Of a stretch of 64,000 nucleotides of DNA, positions 36,501 through 49,036 are shown one piece after another. Source of the DNA: Colletotrichum lupini (taxonomy: Eukaryota; Ascomycota; Sordariomycetes; Glomerellales; Glomerellaceae); the NCBI RefSeq assembly GCF_023278565.1, contig NC_064672.1:6386001-6450000 (forward strand), written 5' to 3'. Position numbers and translations under genes: made by a program. The stretch's first letter is position 1. Each line of letters opens with the position of its first letter. The notes beneath the pieces are model-generated. The model saw only the letters and a program-made list of their open reading frames with translations, was not told the origin of the DNA and did not search any database.

Positions 36501-37832
36501 AAGTAAAATTACTAAAGAGGGCTCGGTAAGCTAAGGCTAAAGACGTAAATAATACTAGGGTATAGACGGGCTAAAATATATAGTTTTTATTAATATTATT
36601 ATATAACTTACTAACTAAATAAAAAATAGATAAGTAATAGTATAGTAAAGTAGATATATCCCTCGCGATATTAACTAAGATAATAGTAACGGTACTTAAT
36701 TTTATATACGTATTATATGCTAAAAAGTACGGCTATTTTAATAAAAATAAATACTAACTTCTTAGCTAGCGAGAGATTTAGAGGCGTTATAAAATTAATT
36801 AATTTAGAAATAACTAGCCCCTTAGCTTTTATCTTAAACGTTCTTTCTTATTACTTTATAAATTTTCTTAAATAACTTCTTACGTATATCGTCCTAATTT
36901 AAGCCTTAGAACTCCAAATAAAAAAGTATTTCTTTATATCTAATAGAGCTATTGTTATTTAATATTAAGTAAGATTAGTAATATAGCTATTTACTTTTAT
37001 TAAAGTATTTATATATAACTTATTACTAAGCGCTTAAAAATAACCCTAGCTAGCCGACTTCTATATATTATAAACATATAAACTTTTTAATTAGTACTAT
37101 TAAGGGTAGTTTTCGTTTCGCTCTATACTTTTTAAATAGTTATTATAAAAATTACTTTTTATCGTTTAGCTATAATCGGGGACGTTAGTATAGTTCGGGC
37201 CGAGCTATTACTTTTCAAATTATAAACCTATTAGTATATATTCGCTATACTTATATAAGACGTACTTAGTCTTAAATATAAAAAGATTACGTCGTTATTA
37301 AAATCGTAACTTAGTAATAGTATCCTCGTTATTATAAATACCGCGGCTTTTAGTAATATATTTATAATAAATAGTAATATGCTCTATACTAAGCCTTAAG
37401 CTTAGATATATAATATTATCGTAGTAATTCTTATCTAAGCTTAACGCCGTCGTCCTTATTACTAATACTATTTTTATTAACTAGGTATTTATAGTCTATA
37501 GTTTATAATATATATTAATATAAGGCTATACGAGGGTCGCTATTCTAAAGGCTAGTATATTTAATAGGAGGTTAGAGAAGCTCGGACTACGTTAATTAAA
37601 TACTAATTAAGGTAAGCGGGATTTAGTCTCCCTACCTCTATACTTTCTATTAGTCTAAGAAACACTCTAGTTTACGCTATTTCTAAGTATACGATTACTT
37701 ATAAAGCATCTATAGAATTAGCCTAAAGTTAATAACTACTTTATTTAAAAAGCTAAGTAAAGGATTAGTATACTAGCTATTATTAAGAAAGACTATATTA
37801 AATAAAATAGTATAACGGAGTGCTATATTCGC
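33544..37832. other. RIP-degraded DNA with LTR-like stretch
   Basis: Mostly featureless and TA-rich. The part at about 34030-34530 is less mutated and has an LTR-like look: TATA-type tracts, a purine-rich stretch and an 18-b repeat at its end. I found no second copy in the window to prove it is an LTR. No family motif was identified between 34.5 and 37.8 kb. Confidence 0.4.
34491..34526. repeat. 18-bp tandem duplication
   Basis: Two adjacent 18-bp units beginning ttctcgtataataag (34491-34508 and 34509-34526) differ only near their 3' ends. This could be a slippage duplication at the boundary of an LTR-like sequence. Confidence 0.7.
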
Positions 37833-37880
37833 AATATACTAACGAAGCGTAGCGGTAATATACTAACGAAGCGTAGCGGT
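37833..37880. repeat. Perfect 24-bp tandem duplication
   Basis: Two identical 24-bp units (each with actaacgaagcgtagcggt as its last 19 bases) lie head to tail. Perfect identity inside heavily mutated DNA points to a duplication that arose after RIP. Confidence 0.85.
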
Positions 37881-38307
37881 ATAAATCCGCTTATAATAAT
37901 ACTACGTTTTAAAATAAGCCTTAGCCTAAAATTATTCTTCTTTATTATATTACGTATATTAATTTAGAAGAAGCGTTATATACCCTTACTTTTTTACTAA
38001 ACGCACGCCCTATTATTTTAACTTCGGCTATTTACGGCTTGCGCCCTTATTTTCGTTATTATCGTTATCCCGTTACCGTTTTTTATAATAATTAGTAGTA
38101 CCGAAGTACTACTTAAGCTTTTAGCTCCGCACTAGCTACTATATAATAAATAGCGAGCTATTAATATTACGACCCTCGTTAGCGGTTTTTTATAAATAAA
38201 TAATAAGTAACTCTTATAAACTAACTATATAAAACTTTATATTTAAATAGAAATAACTATTCAAAAAAGCCGCTAGGTATAACGTAAAATTATAAACTAT
38301 TTTATGA
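37881..38307. other. RIP-degraded DNA
   Basis: No feature recognised. An in-frame TGA near 38305 marks the upstream limit of the following coding remnant. Confidence 0.5.
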
Positions 38308-40500
38308 CTACTAATACGGAAATACGCTTTATTACTCGCGAGTTATTATATTAACGTTACTAAGCTTTTAGAATAAGTATATAATTAATAATAAATCTAT
38401 TTATAATAATTATACCCCTTATTGAAAAATAAGTACGGCTATAAAGTATATAACTTAAAAATAAATAGCTCTACCCTTATATATAATACTAAACGTTTTA
38501 AAGTAAGGAGGCTTTTAAAAATATACTTATTATCTTTTTTATTATCGAAGCTAAATAGGCTATTTAATAATAGCTTAGAGCCGTTAAACTTAATATTAAA
38601 ATAAAAAAACTTACCGGATTAACTTACTTCTTTTTATATAACGATCTATTATTAGTTATTTTTATTATAGTTCTAAAATACTCGTACTAAGTAAGAGAAT
38701 AAGTAGTCCTATTACTTATTACTAAACGAGCTTGAAGAGGAGCTAGTACTTAGCGAGGCTAAAAAGCTTAGGTATAGCGCTTTAAAAAAAAAAAAAAAAG
38801 CTACTTTTTATAGTATAATTAAGGATAGATTATTAGTTACTAAGCCGCCGTTTTAAAAAATACTAAGATTATTAATAAACTAAAATATAAAATAGTTATA
38901 ATATTATTATTAATATCTCGTAATACTTAGTTATAATTACTCTTTACGCTATTTAATTATAATATAATAAAAAAAGAGTAAAATATAAAAAAAAAAAAAA
39001 GGAAAAAAAAAAAGAAAAAAAAAAAAGAAGAAGAGAGAAAAAAAAAGAAAAAGAGAAAAAGAGAAAAAGAAAAAAAGAGAGAAGAAAAGAAGAAGAAAAA
39101 AAAAGAAAGAAAAAGAAAAAAAAAGAAAAATTGATAAAAAAAAAATTTAGACTAGTACGGACTATAGAGTAGTAGTTATATATTAAATATTATAAACTAA
39201 ATTAGCTATTTAATTATTAAAAGCTATAGGCCTCGTATAAAACTACGCTAAAAACTATAAATATTTTTTATAAAACTATACGGTCCCTATTGGTAGCCGT
39301 TTTTAAAAGTTTATAATTTATATAATCCGTTAGTATTAGCTCGTAGGCTTTAAATAGCCTTAATAAAGATAGGGATAAAAATAAGGAAATAAAGAGGTTA
39401 TTACGATTATTAGTCTACTAGCTTACTCCGTTATAATTAATAAAAATATAAGTACTTACGTCTTATATAATAATAACCGTTATACTAACTATAATACTTA
39501 TTATATTAGCTACTAAGTAGTTAGTAATACTTTTATTAGAGCCGAATATATCTTATAAAGCCTTTTCAATATACTTCGATAAGTACTTATTATTAAAAAG
39601 AAGTAAGGCTATGGTGCGTATAATTATAATAAAAAAAGAGATCTATATTATTAGTTATATAAGAGGGCCTATAATAAGAATAAATAGAACCCGGCGAGGT
39701 ATAAACGCGTTATTTAAAAGGGACTCGAAGCGGGCAATATACTTATTTATTATTTACTTATTAATATAAAAGGCGCCGGCGCTAATAATACTTATTATGA
39801 TTAGTAAGCTAGGGGGGGTTATTTATATCTTTATTTATAATAATAACAGTATCCCGCAATATACCTAAGCTCGTTTTGAAAATAACGTTAAAGTTTTATT
39901 ATATTAAATAGCTAAGTAGCCTAATATCGTTTTTAAACTATTTTAATATTTTAAGGGGGTACTTACCTCGCGTCCTGCTACCGTTAATATATAAGACCTA
40001 TACTAACGCAGTATTTAGTTTTATACGTATTTATATATTAACGTTTTATTTATAAAAAATATACTTAGCTACTTCGATAAGCTATAGGTTAGCTACGCTT
40101 ATAATACTAAGTATTTTAATATAGTTTTAATAATAACTATAGCTATACGTAAAAAAGACTTATAGAGCGCGCCGTAAATAAAAGTAATATATACTATTAA
40201 ACTTAAGCTAGACCTAGTTCTTTATAAAAGTAATAATAAGCTATTAATATAATAACGCTAAGGCTTAGCCCGCTATTAGCTACCGGAATATACGGGCTAT
40301 TTAAGCCTCGACTATTTTAATAAATTAAAAAAGTAAAAAGAAGTTAGTAAACCCTTCGTGCGCAAAGATAGTAATATTATATATATTATAATATACGTTT
40401 TTATAAAATATTTAAAAAACGTCGCGCGGATCGAAAACTACGGGCCGTTAATAATAACTAAAAGTCATATATATTTATAAACATACGGTATATACTTAGA
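38308..40500 (+). pseudogene. Long degraded coding region across a purine tract
   Basis: The first forward frame from 38341 to the purine tract has few stops. It includes a 60-codon intact frame at 38422-38604 (opening on TTG, YGYKVYNLKINSS) and the segment LNELEEELVLSEAKKLR near 38722-38772. Past the purine tract the low-stop frame shifts by one base and continues from about 39146 to 40440. There, over about 300 codons, it has roughly 15 stops against more than 30 in the neighbouring frame. Best-preserved parts are LNKDRDKNKEIKRLL (about 39350) and YLSLDYFNKLKK (about 40300). The shift is most simply a slippage indel in the tract. The family is not recognised; it may be a transposon or a captured gene. 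Confidence 0.4.
38987..39130 (+). repeat. 144-bp uninterrupted polypurine tract
   Basis: Only A and G occur on this strand for 144 bases, as A runs broken by single G, GA and GAA steps. It lies in the middle of a candidate coding remnant, where it would specify a Lys/Arg/Glu-rich linker. Such tracts are slippage-prone and contain no CA or TG, so RIP leaves them untouched. Confidence 0.9.
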
Positions 40501-42118
40501 GGGTACTAATTTAATATAAAGCTAGAAATAATAACTAATACGGCAAATCTTTTTAAATTATTAATAAAGTCGTAATATATAAAGAACCCTACGAAGTATA
40601 TTAGTAGATTTATTATTACTAAAATACTAAGTTAAGAAATAATAAAAAAGTCGAGGGGTAACGCGCCGGCGCTACTAACGTACTTTATAATATAATAAAA
40701 AAAGCTAGCGAAGTAAGTAATTAAGAAAAAGTAGCTAACGAGCACGCGCTTAACCCGTTTTATTTTTATTATATAAAATAGCTTATTACTAAGTATATCT
40801 TAATATAGGGAATTAAAGCGGCGTTAGAGAGATTTAAATATCTTATTAACTAAGCTAATAACGCGGACGCTATAAAATCATTTAAATACGTAAGTATTTA
40901 TCCTTTTATAAATTAATTATAATAAGTAACTACGTATAGAATCCTTTTTATTCCCGTTTATAACGATTACTAACTAGGGCCATATTAATAATATAAACGG
41001 CGTACTTAGGTTTAGTTATAATATAAAACGCTAAGTAACGACCTCTATATTACTAATATCGTTAATAAAAAAATATATAGTATTAATAAACGGGAGAAGT
41101 ATATAATTATAAATATAATTACTAGCTTCTAAAGTTATAAATACTATCGTAAATAATATCGCTAATAGTATCGCGGATAGTATTATAAAGATATTCTTAT
41201 TATAAGAGATTAATAATAGCCTTACTACGACTTTATAATAAAGCGTAGATTTTCTTAGCCTACCGAGCTGCTTATAAAATAAGATATTAATATTAATAAT
41301 TAGTATTAGCCTTACGCCGGACGTATTAATAAGAGCTAAGTTAAAATATATCTTATTATAACCCCGGGCCGTATTAAGTATAATAATATATATACTAAGT
41401 CTTTATAAGGTAACTCGCTTAATTGTATTTTTAATTAGTATAAGAATATTTAAGTATTAGCTATCCGGGCGTAATAGACCGTTTAGTAATCTCTAGGCAC
41501 AACCCGAGCCTTTAATAATATATACTTAGTTTTTAGTAGCTATGCGCAGCTAATTAGTATATTTATAACGGGATATAGTACGTATTAAATTAAGGATAGC
41601 TATACTAAGTAGACGAGGCGCGTATCTATTTTATAAGTAATATAAAAAATAACTTAGAAACTAAAATAGGCTAGGTAAATATGACTTAAGCCCAACGACC
41701 TAAATAAATTTATAATTATTTATAATCTACTTACTAATACTTTATAGCCATTTATATTAAAAGCTTCTTTTATTTAAAGTTAAGTATAGGTCTATCCGGC
41801 TTCGTAAGTAAGCTTTTTAATATATATTAAGAACGGGAAGATCGAATTAGCGTATATATTTTCTAATATTATAATATATTTCTTATTTACTATTTATATT
41901 TCTATCTCTGCGCTATTCGGATAGTGGCTCTTCTATACCCCCTAGTACTATAATATATTTCTAGTTTACTAAGACTAGATTTAACTATTAGATCTCTTAT
42001 TATATAAACGTTTTTAACGGCGGACTAGAGCCCATACCTATACTTATCTATATAAGAATAAACGCTATCGGGGCGTATAATAGTAATATATTATTTACGT
42101 CTATATAACAAAATTATT
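40501..42118. other. RIP-degraded DNA up to the Copia element
   Basis: TA-rich with no recognisable gene; the frame from 39146 may trail into its first part. Confidence 0.5.
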
Positions 42119-42123
42119 ATTAG
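42119..42123. repeat. Left 5-bp target duplication of the Copia element
   Basis: attag here and at 49032-49036 flank the retrotransposon. Five-base duplications are normal for Ty1/Copia integrases. The same bases also occur just inside the other LTR (48802-48806), so that match is not unique. Confidence 0.75.
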
Positions 42124-42348
42124 TGTTAGTATATACGTAAGTAGGTTAGACCTTTTAGTCGTAACTAGGTTAATAGGTTAGTATAGGTCTATTGCGTGTG
42201 TATAGGAGGGGAAGATTATAAGCAGAGCCCGCGGTCCCTTAGTAGGTATAAGTAAGTAAAAAGGTCCGTCTATACGGGCCTAGACTGCCTACCTACTACC
42301 CCTACCTAACTACCTAATAAGGCCCTTTTTTTACTTCGTAATTTAATA
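42124..42348 (-). repeat. 3' LTR of the Copia element
   Basis: 225 bp, starting tgttag on the plus strand and ending ttaata, the RIP-altered form of ctaaca. It aligns without gaps to 48807-49031. It keeps blocks such as cagagcccgcggtccctt and ctacccctacctaactacct. For the minus-strand element this is the downstream LTR. Confidence 0.92.
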
Positions 42349-42725
42349 TTAGTAGTTTTTTATTTTTATAGTAGAAAAGGCTAGAATAGGGGCTAGGTCC
42401 CCCGCTAGCGAGAACTAGTAATAGAATCTATAGTTAATCCCTTATTTAGAAGTGCCTAAAGCCGTATACTAAAATTTTAATATAGCTTCTATTATAATTA
42501 TTTATATAGAAATTTTGGTATTCCCTCTTCTTAATTGCTTCTTAATCTTTTAATATATATAATTTATATACCTAAACTCCTCGGAAATTATTGAATTTAG
42601 TATAGTTAAAAAAAAGCTTTTTATTAGTTTAACTACGCCCCGAATACGTATATTTCTCTCTAAGCTAAAGCCCGAGAAGTATATACGTTCGCTAGACGAC
42701 TTGCTACCTATAGTATATTACTATT

Positions 42726-45700
42726 TTAACTACGTATTACCTATCCTTCTATTTTAACCATAATAATTCCTTTACTAACGAATTGTTTAAGGGACTTATT
42801 TAGTATGCTCTTTATAAACCCGTTAGCTAAGTTATTATTATTACTAATTTAATAAATTTCGTAAAGCTCGCGGCGTTCCTATAATTACTTAAGTATTATA
42901 ATATTTATTATAGAGCGCTTTTCCTTCGTAGTACTTAGCTTAACGAAGTATTTATATAGTAAATATAAATCTATATAGACTATAATAGGGATCTTTAGAA
43001 CGTCGAGTTATTTAGTAATAAGGTCTAGGGTAGTTAAAATAGTATAAGTAACGTTAATACTTATAACTATTCTATAGACCTCTAATACTAGTACGCTCTA
43101 GGTAATTTCTTTATTTTTTATAGAGCTATAGTAAATAATATTATTATTAATTATAAAGCTCTCGTTAGTCTATTTTTTATTTATAAGGATAATGATATAA
43201 CCTAGCTATGAGGTATAATTAGTATTATTTACGAATAACTTATTAATAAAAACGAAGAGTTTAGCTATAATTAGATTTAATAATACGAATATAAGCCCTC
43301 GGTCTAAGTATTTTATTTACTATTTAATATAATAGTTTAGCGCAGCGTAGTTAATAAATAATAGATCTACTTAGTATTAAGTAATAAACGACGTATTAAA
43401 AGCTACTTTTAGTTAATAAATTAATATAATATAAGTACTTTAAGCTCGCTACTTAATAAATTATTATTTAGTATCTAATACCGAGGGGTTAACCTACTTA
43501 AGCTTCTTCCCTTAGTTCTTCTATCTAAGTACTATATTAATACCTTTTAATAAGATAATCCCGCTATTAAAAATAAGTAGCTCGTTAGCTAATAGTTACT
43601 ATTTTAATTTAGCTAGTAGCTTAGCGCGCTTAAGCTTAGTTTCTTCTTTTTAACTAAAAATCTTATTTAATAATTTAATAGTATTATCGGTCTATATACT
43701 AATAATACTAAATAATCCGCTTTCTCTTATTAAGACTAGTAAGTATAGATCGAACGTAGATATTATTATCTAGAGTATCTTTAAATAATACTTATTATAT
43801 ATTACTTATTAATAAGTATTAGATTTTACGAGACCGTATAGTAGCTATACGACGTATAAAATAGTGCCCTTAGGGTATAAATAATAGATCCGAGCTAGTA
43901 ATTAAGTAAAAACCTTATAGTAAAGAAGTTAGCTCGATTATATATATACTTAAGTAATATCTCGTAACTAGATAACGTAGCTTTTTTAAATTAGGGTTAG
44001 GGCTAGGGCGAGGATTAGATATTAACTAGTTTTTTAAATTGTCGGTAACTATATAAGGATCTCCTTCTTCCCCTTATTATTATACCCTTATATAACTAAG
44101 CGAGACTTTTTAATAGGGTTAAGTCCTAGGTTTTTAATCTCCTTAACGAATCGAGATTTAAATATCCTTATATCTTTATATTTAGAACTAAGTTAGACGA
44201 ATTCAATTACCCCTCTCTTTACTAGTCCTAAAAGCTCCTTACTAGTAGATTTTATAAAAAGTACTCTTAGAGTAGTAATAATACTCTTATTATAGAGCTT
44301 AGTAGCTAGCTTAAGATTTACCTCTTTTTTAAATATAAAGTAAGTCGTAGTTATAAAAATATTACTATAGCCGCGCTATATTAATATTTTTCTAATCCTC
44401 TTACTTCGTAATAAAGGGTCGTCGTTAATTATAATAACGATTTTATCAAGGACTTTATTTATAATAGCGCTATTATTAGTTAGCTAATTAACCGCGGGGA
44501 TTAATAAGTAGTCGACGTGCTCTATTATTATAGCCGGCGGCTCGGGGTCGACCTCCTCTAAGTACTAAGGTTTAATTATAATAGCTCGGAAGCTTATTAA
44601 GCCGTAAGGTAATTCTATTACGCAAATAGTACTATTTATTAAAACGAGCTTAAATAAGCCTTTCTATTCCTTACCTTCTTACTAAACTTTAACATCTAAC
44701 TATAATAATAAATTAATAATATAGGAAATATTTAGTCCGTTTCGAATAGCTAGTACCTCGCTTACTTATTTATTAATATAAAGTCTACGGACTTCCCTTA
44801 TTACTTTTTTAACTACTTTTATACGTTAGGTAATATTTAGTAACGGTAGAGATTCGTTAAAAGTGCGTAAAAAAGCTCCGAAAACGAGGAATATAAAAAC
44901 GAAGTTATTTAGGTTAATTATATTATTAACTACCTTAATTACGGCCTAAAGTATAGCCTCTGCGCTTATTAATAAGTACTTATTTCGAATAATATTATAT
45001 ACCCTTTTAAGTACTACGTAATATCTCTTAGCCTTACTAATACTATTATAAGCTTTAATAGGTACTTCTTTAACCTTAATAGATATAGATCTAATAAAAG
45101 ATTTAAACTTTACGGTACTAAAGTTCTCATTAGTATTTATAATAATTTAGTCCGGTAGACCGAGGTAGACGTTAATTTAATATAGCTAAAGAGCTTTTTA
45201 TATATACTTTATAATTATATCCGTAAGGAACCTTGCCGCTTAGAAAGAAGTAGTAGTATTAACGACGTAAAGTACTAATAGGTTAGTACCCTTATAATTT
45301 ATTAAGCATATTACGTTAATTATAACTTTATAATTAAAATCGTAATTATTTTATAAAGTGAATTTAAATTAGCTAGGGGTAGTAGCGTTAAGTTAGTATT
45401 ATTAGTAAATCTTCGTAAGCTTCTCGAGGGCTACGATTTTTATATTATTACTAAACTACTAGAGCAGCTTTAAGAGACGAGGAACTAAAGGGTAGCTAAA
45501 GCGTTAATATAAGTAGCGCAATTCGCTCTTTATTAAGTAGTTAGTAATAGCTTTTTTATTATTAAGGAGTAAAAGCTAAGGGTATCCCTATTTATAAATA
45601 ATAAGTATTATAATATCTCCCTTAATTAGTAAGTTATTAATATTATTAAAGTATACTCCTAGCTTATCTATGTCCCTTAAGTAGCATAAGAAAGGAGTAT

Positions 45701-47100
45701 TAATTAGTAAAATATAAAAAGTAATATTACTAAATAGGGTACTAATAACCGTAAATCCTAATAACTTTATAAGTTCGCTATTACTAAATTAAATACTTAC
45801 CTCGCTAGCTCTAGAGGTATTAAAAATAACTTCGGGTTATTACTACTATAATATAAGGAGTTAAGGATAGCCCGTAGTTAAGAAGTCTATAGCGCTAGTA
45901 TTAAATATAATATTTTAAAAGTCCCCTAACGAGTACCTCCCGTTTAATAAAAAAGAGGTTACTAATTCTATAAGCTTAGTTAACTCGTTAATAGAGGTAG
46001 TATTAATAAGGCTATACTTTATTACCTAAGTAGCGAGGATATTTATAAGGGTTTTATTACTAGCGGTAGTTATAAGGTATATTATTAAGATCTAGACTTC
46101 GTCCTCGTAGTTATTCTTATAGTTAAAGTCGAGGCTATTAAAGTATTAAATTATAGTATTATTATTATCGTCGTTAGTAGGGGCGGTTCCCTTATAGAAA
46201 GTAAGGAACTATAAGTATAAGCTCGGTATAAATTTCTTATTTCTTTCTTTACTATCTTTATACTTCCTCTATACTTAACGTCGCTCTTCCTCTAAGTACT
46301 TAGTTAACTAATAGCCGGTTTTATAATAAATAAAATACTTTTTATTAGTAGTGCCGCGGCTGCGTTAATTCCGCTTATTAAATTAGATCTTTTTACTAAA
46401 GCTACCGTAAGTATAGTCGGTTTAGTAAGTAGCAGGGACCTCTTTATTATAAGTACTATCTTAGAGATATTACTACTTACTACGGTCGCGCTCTCTCTTT
46501 ATAATATTAATTAAAGTATTAAGCTAGTAATGAATATTAGTAAATATAAGTACTAGGTTAAGTATAATAAGTCTATATTCTAGTATATTACTTACGTAGT
46601 AGAGGAGTTAGTTACTTATATTAAAAATAGATCTTTAGGTAGCTAGTACTTTATAGAGGATTATAATACGGTTAATTAGTACCTATAGAATCTATTAATT
46701 TAACTTACTTAGGTTTTTATAAACTATAGAGTATTAGTAGAAGTTATAGAGCTTAGCGAGGTAGTTTTAACGGCTTATAAGCGGCTCGAAATATTCTTAG
46801 GTCCTTTAGTATATTACGTTAAAGCTAAGCGGGTTAGAGGTATTACTAAGTTAATTAAAATAGAAAGTTAATACCCTTTTTTTAAGTATATTTAAGAAAG
46901 TACTAGAATAGTATCGTTTATTAATTCCCGCCCGTTAGCATAGTACTTTAAAAATCCGAAGCTTTTTATTAAAAATATCGTACTTCTTATTACTATACTT
47001 ATTTTTATTATTATAGAGCTTAGTAAGGTTAATTAATTAGTAAGTATTAGGTATAATATCGTCTTTAGTTTTTATATTAAAGTGTGGTATTTAATAGGGT
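42726..47100 (-). pseudogene. Copia gag-pol polyprotein, RIP-broken
   Basis: Reading down the minus strand: a gag zinc knuckle at about 46300-46340 (YFIYYKTGY*LTKY, where Tyr and the stop sit at positions of the family's Cys and Trp); a post-protease motif at about 45666-45700 (TPFLCYLRDIDKLGVYF); the gag-pre-integrase region at about 45420-45530 (ELRYLY*RFSYPLVPRLL, His lost to Tyr); reverse transcriptase from about 44230 (LLGLVKRGVIEFV), with the catalytic DD box as TDNT near 43690; and RNase H from about 43270 (FVFINKLFVNN) to 42726. These pieces are in the same frame, so gag and pol formed one polyprotein without frameshift. The second catalytic Asp is Asn, consistent with TG to TA change. 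The start could not be located between 47.1 and 48.8 kb. Confidence 0.9.
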
Positions 47101-48806
47101 AGATTTCGCCATTAGGTAATAATAACTTTATTCTCTAGTTCTTTTTCCTCTTTTTTTAAAAAAAGTAATAAGTTAGTTAGTTAGTAACGAGGCTAAGGTC
47201 GGAATCTTAATTACTAAGATTAAGTAAGTTAGGGTTAAAAAGATTCCCTTATTATATCTTTAGCTTATTAAATAAGATTATTAATATTTATTAGCTATAG
47301 GAATAGTAAGTAAAAGAAGTAAGGATCGTAATATAATATATTAAAATATTTAATACGGCTATAATAAGTTACGATCTTTTTAAAAATCTAAGTAGGGAAG
47401 TATTAAGTATTAAGAGCGCTAGCGATCTTTTTTACTATTTAATTATAATCTCTAATCGTTAGATTAATACCGTTATTTATAAAAAAGTCTCTTAGCTTCT
47501 TAAGAATCGCACTTTCTATTCTTAAGAAGTCCCCTATTTCCTAGCTTTAGAAATTAGTTTTAAAGTCCTTTTATAACTCCTCGCCCGTTAAGCCGTCTTA
47601 ATAATAATATTTTATTATATAAAAAATAAAAGTATTAAGCTTTTTATTATTTATAAGGGCGGGTATAATATTAAATAAGCCCTATTAAGTTAAGTTAACG
47701 TAGTCCTACTAGTAAATTAGAATTAGGTATAGTTCTATAATTTAAGAATATAAGTAGGCCGGAGGTAATATTAACTAATTATTAGACCCTTCTTACTTAT
47801 TACCAGGGTTAGCGGTTATTATAGTATATTTATAAAATAAGTTATATAATAAAAAATTATTATAAAATATAATCGTTATATTATAATTATAATATAACGT
47901 TAGTTAGGTTAAAAAGAGTAATAAGTTAGTTATAGCGATCGTTTTAATAGTAGTAAGCGGGCTACTATTACTAATTAAAAAATTCTGCTCCTTTAACGAG
48001 GTATATAAACAAAAGGTTACTAAGGTCGGTAAAAAGTTATAAAAAGGGAAGAAAGGCCTTTTATAACCGTACTTTTAGTAATAAATAGAGGATTCTATTA
48101 GCTACTAATTAGTAATTCCTTTTAGTACTTCTCGTACCTTATTTTACTAATCTAGTCTCGGAGCTTTTATTAAGTTAGAAAGAGGTAAATTTATTAATAA
48201 TATAAAATAGATCCCTATTACTACTACTATCGAGATCTTTTCTTTTCCTCAATATCTCGGAATACTTTACTATTAACAAGAGATTTGCTATCAACGTATT
48301 TATAATGCTAAAGGTCTTATTATTACTAAGTATTAGTACGCTAGCGATCATTAGATTAATTTTTTAATAGTTAATCTCTTTTTACTTATTACTAGTTTAA
48401 AGTAGCGCTTAGCTATAATATATTTAAAATAGATTCCTTTACGAGCGGTTTAATTAGAAGGAAGTTAGTAATAGTAATAAGGCTAGCGGAGATAATATTA
48501 ATAATAGAGGCGAGGTTAATAGTAGTAGTAAAATAGTTAATCTTTTCGTAGTAGTAGTTTTAACAAAAGAGATCGTACGTAATAAAGCGCGCTCTTAACG
48601 GCCCGCGACTAGTTAATTAGTTATTAATTAGTAGTAGTAAAGGAGAGCTAAAGTAGTATAAACTAGGCCGCTTATTATTAGTTAGATAGATAGAACTAAG
48701 TTAATAGGTTAAAATAGCTAGCGAGGTAGGTCGAGGCTATTTCTTTTATAGTTATATCCTTACTAACTTATAGTAGAAATAAATATATAATTTAATTACT
48801 AATTAG
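47101..48806 (-). other. 5' part of the Copia interior (gag N-terminus and leader)
   Basis: By position between the 5' LTR and the zinc knuckle, this should hold the leader, primer-binding site and N-terminal gag. The frame is too mutated for me to choose a start codon, and no tRNA-complementary site is recognisable next to 48806. Confidence 0.6.
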
Positions 48807-49031
48807 TATTAGTATATACGTAAGTAGGTTAAACTTTTTAGTTATAACTAGGTTAATAAGTTAGTATAAGTCTATTACGTATATATAAGAGGGGAAGATC
48901 GTGGGCAGAGCCCGCGGTCCCTTAGTAAGTATAGGTAGGTAGAAGGGTCCGTTTGCACGGGCCTAGACTACCTACCTACTACCCCTACCTAACTACCTAA
49001 TAGGGCCCCTTTTCTACTTCGTAATCTAACA
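48807..49031 (-). repeat. 5' LTR of the Copia element
   Basis: 225 bp, beginning tattag (RIP-altered tgttag) and ending ctaaca on the plus strand. It is the upstream LTR for the minus-strand element and would have held the promoter. It is less mutated near its outer end than most of the window. Confidence 0.92.
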
Positions 49032-49036
49032 ATTAG
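49032..49036. repeat. Right 5-bp target duplication of the Copia element
   Basis: attag, matching 42119-42123. Confidence 0.75.

Larger units (their letters stand above)
42124..49031 (-). mobile_element. Full-length Ty1/Copia LTR retrotransposon, RIP-inactivated
   Basis: Two direct 225-bp repeats (42124-42348 and 48807-49031) with tgttag...ctaaca ends enclose 6.46 kb, flanked by a 5-bp attag duplication. The minus strand carries, in order, gag zinc knuckle, protease/pre-integrase, reverse transcriptase and RNase H, all in one frame. That order, with RT after integrase, defines Copia (Pseudoviridae) and not Gypsy. All recognised domains are broken by TAA/TAG, so it cannot move by itself. Primer-binding site and polypurine tract are no longer recognisable. 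The LTRs differ from each other essentially by transitions, as RIP would produce. Confidence 0.93.

Noticed and set aside
36690..36760. Possible second zinc knuckle (plus strand, KKYGYFNKNKY)
   Set aside because: Even allowing Cys to Tyr changes, the spacing does not fit the CX2CX4HX4C pattern, and no pol domain was found downstream.
38422..38604. 60-codon intact open frame as a gene
   Set aside because: It opens on TTG in the middle of a frame that continues on both sides with TAA/TAG stops. It is part of the larger remnant.
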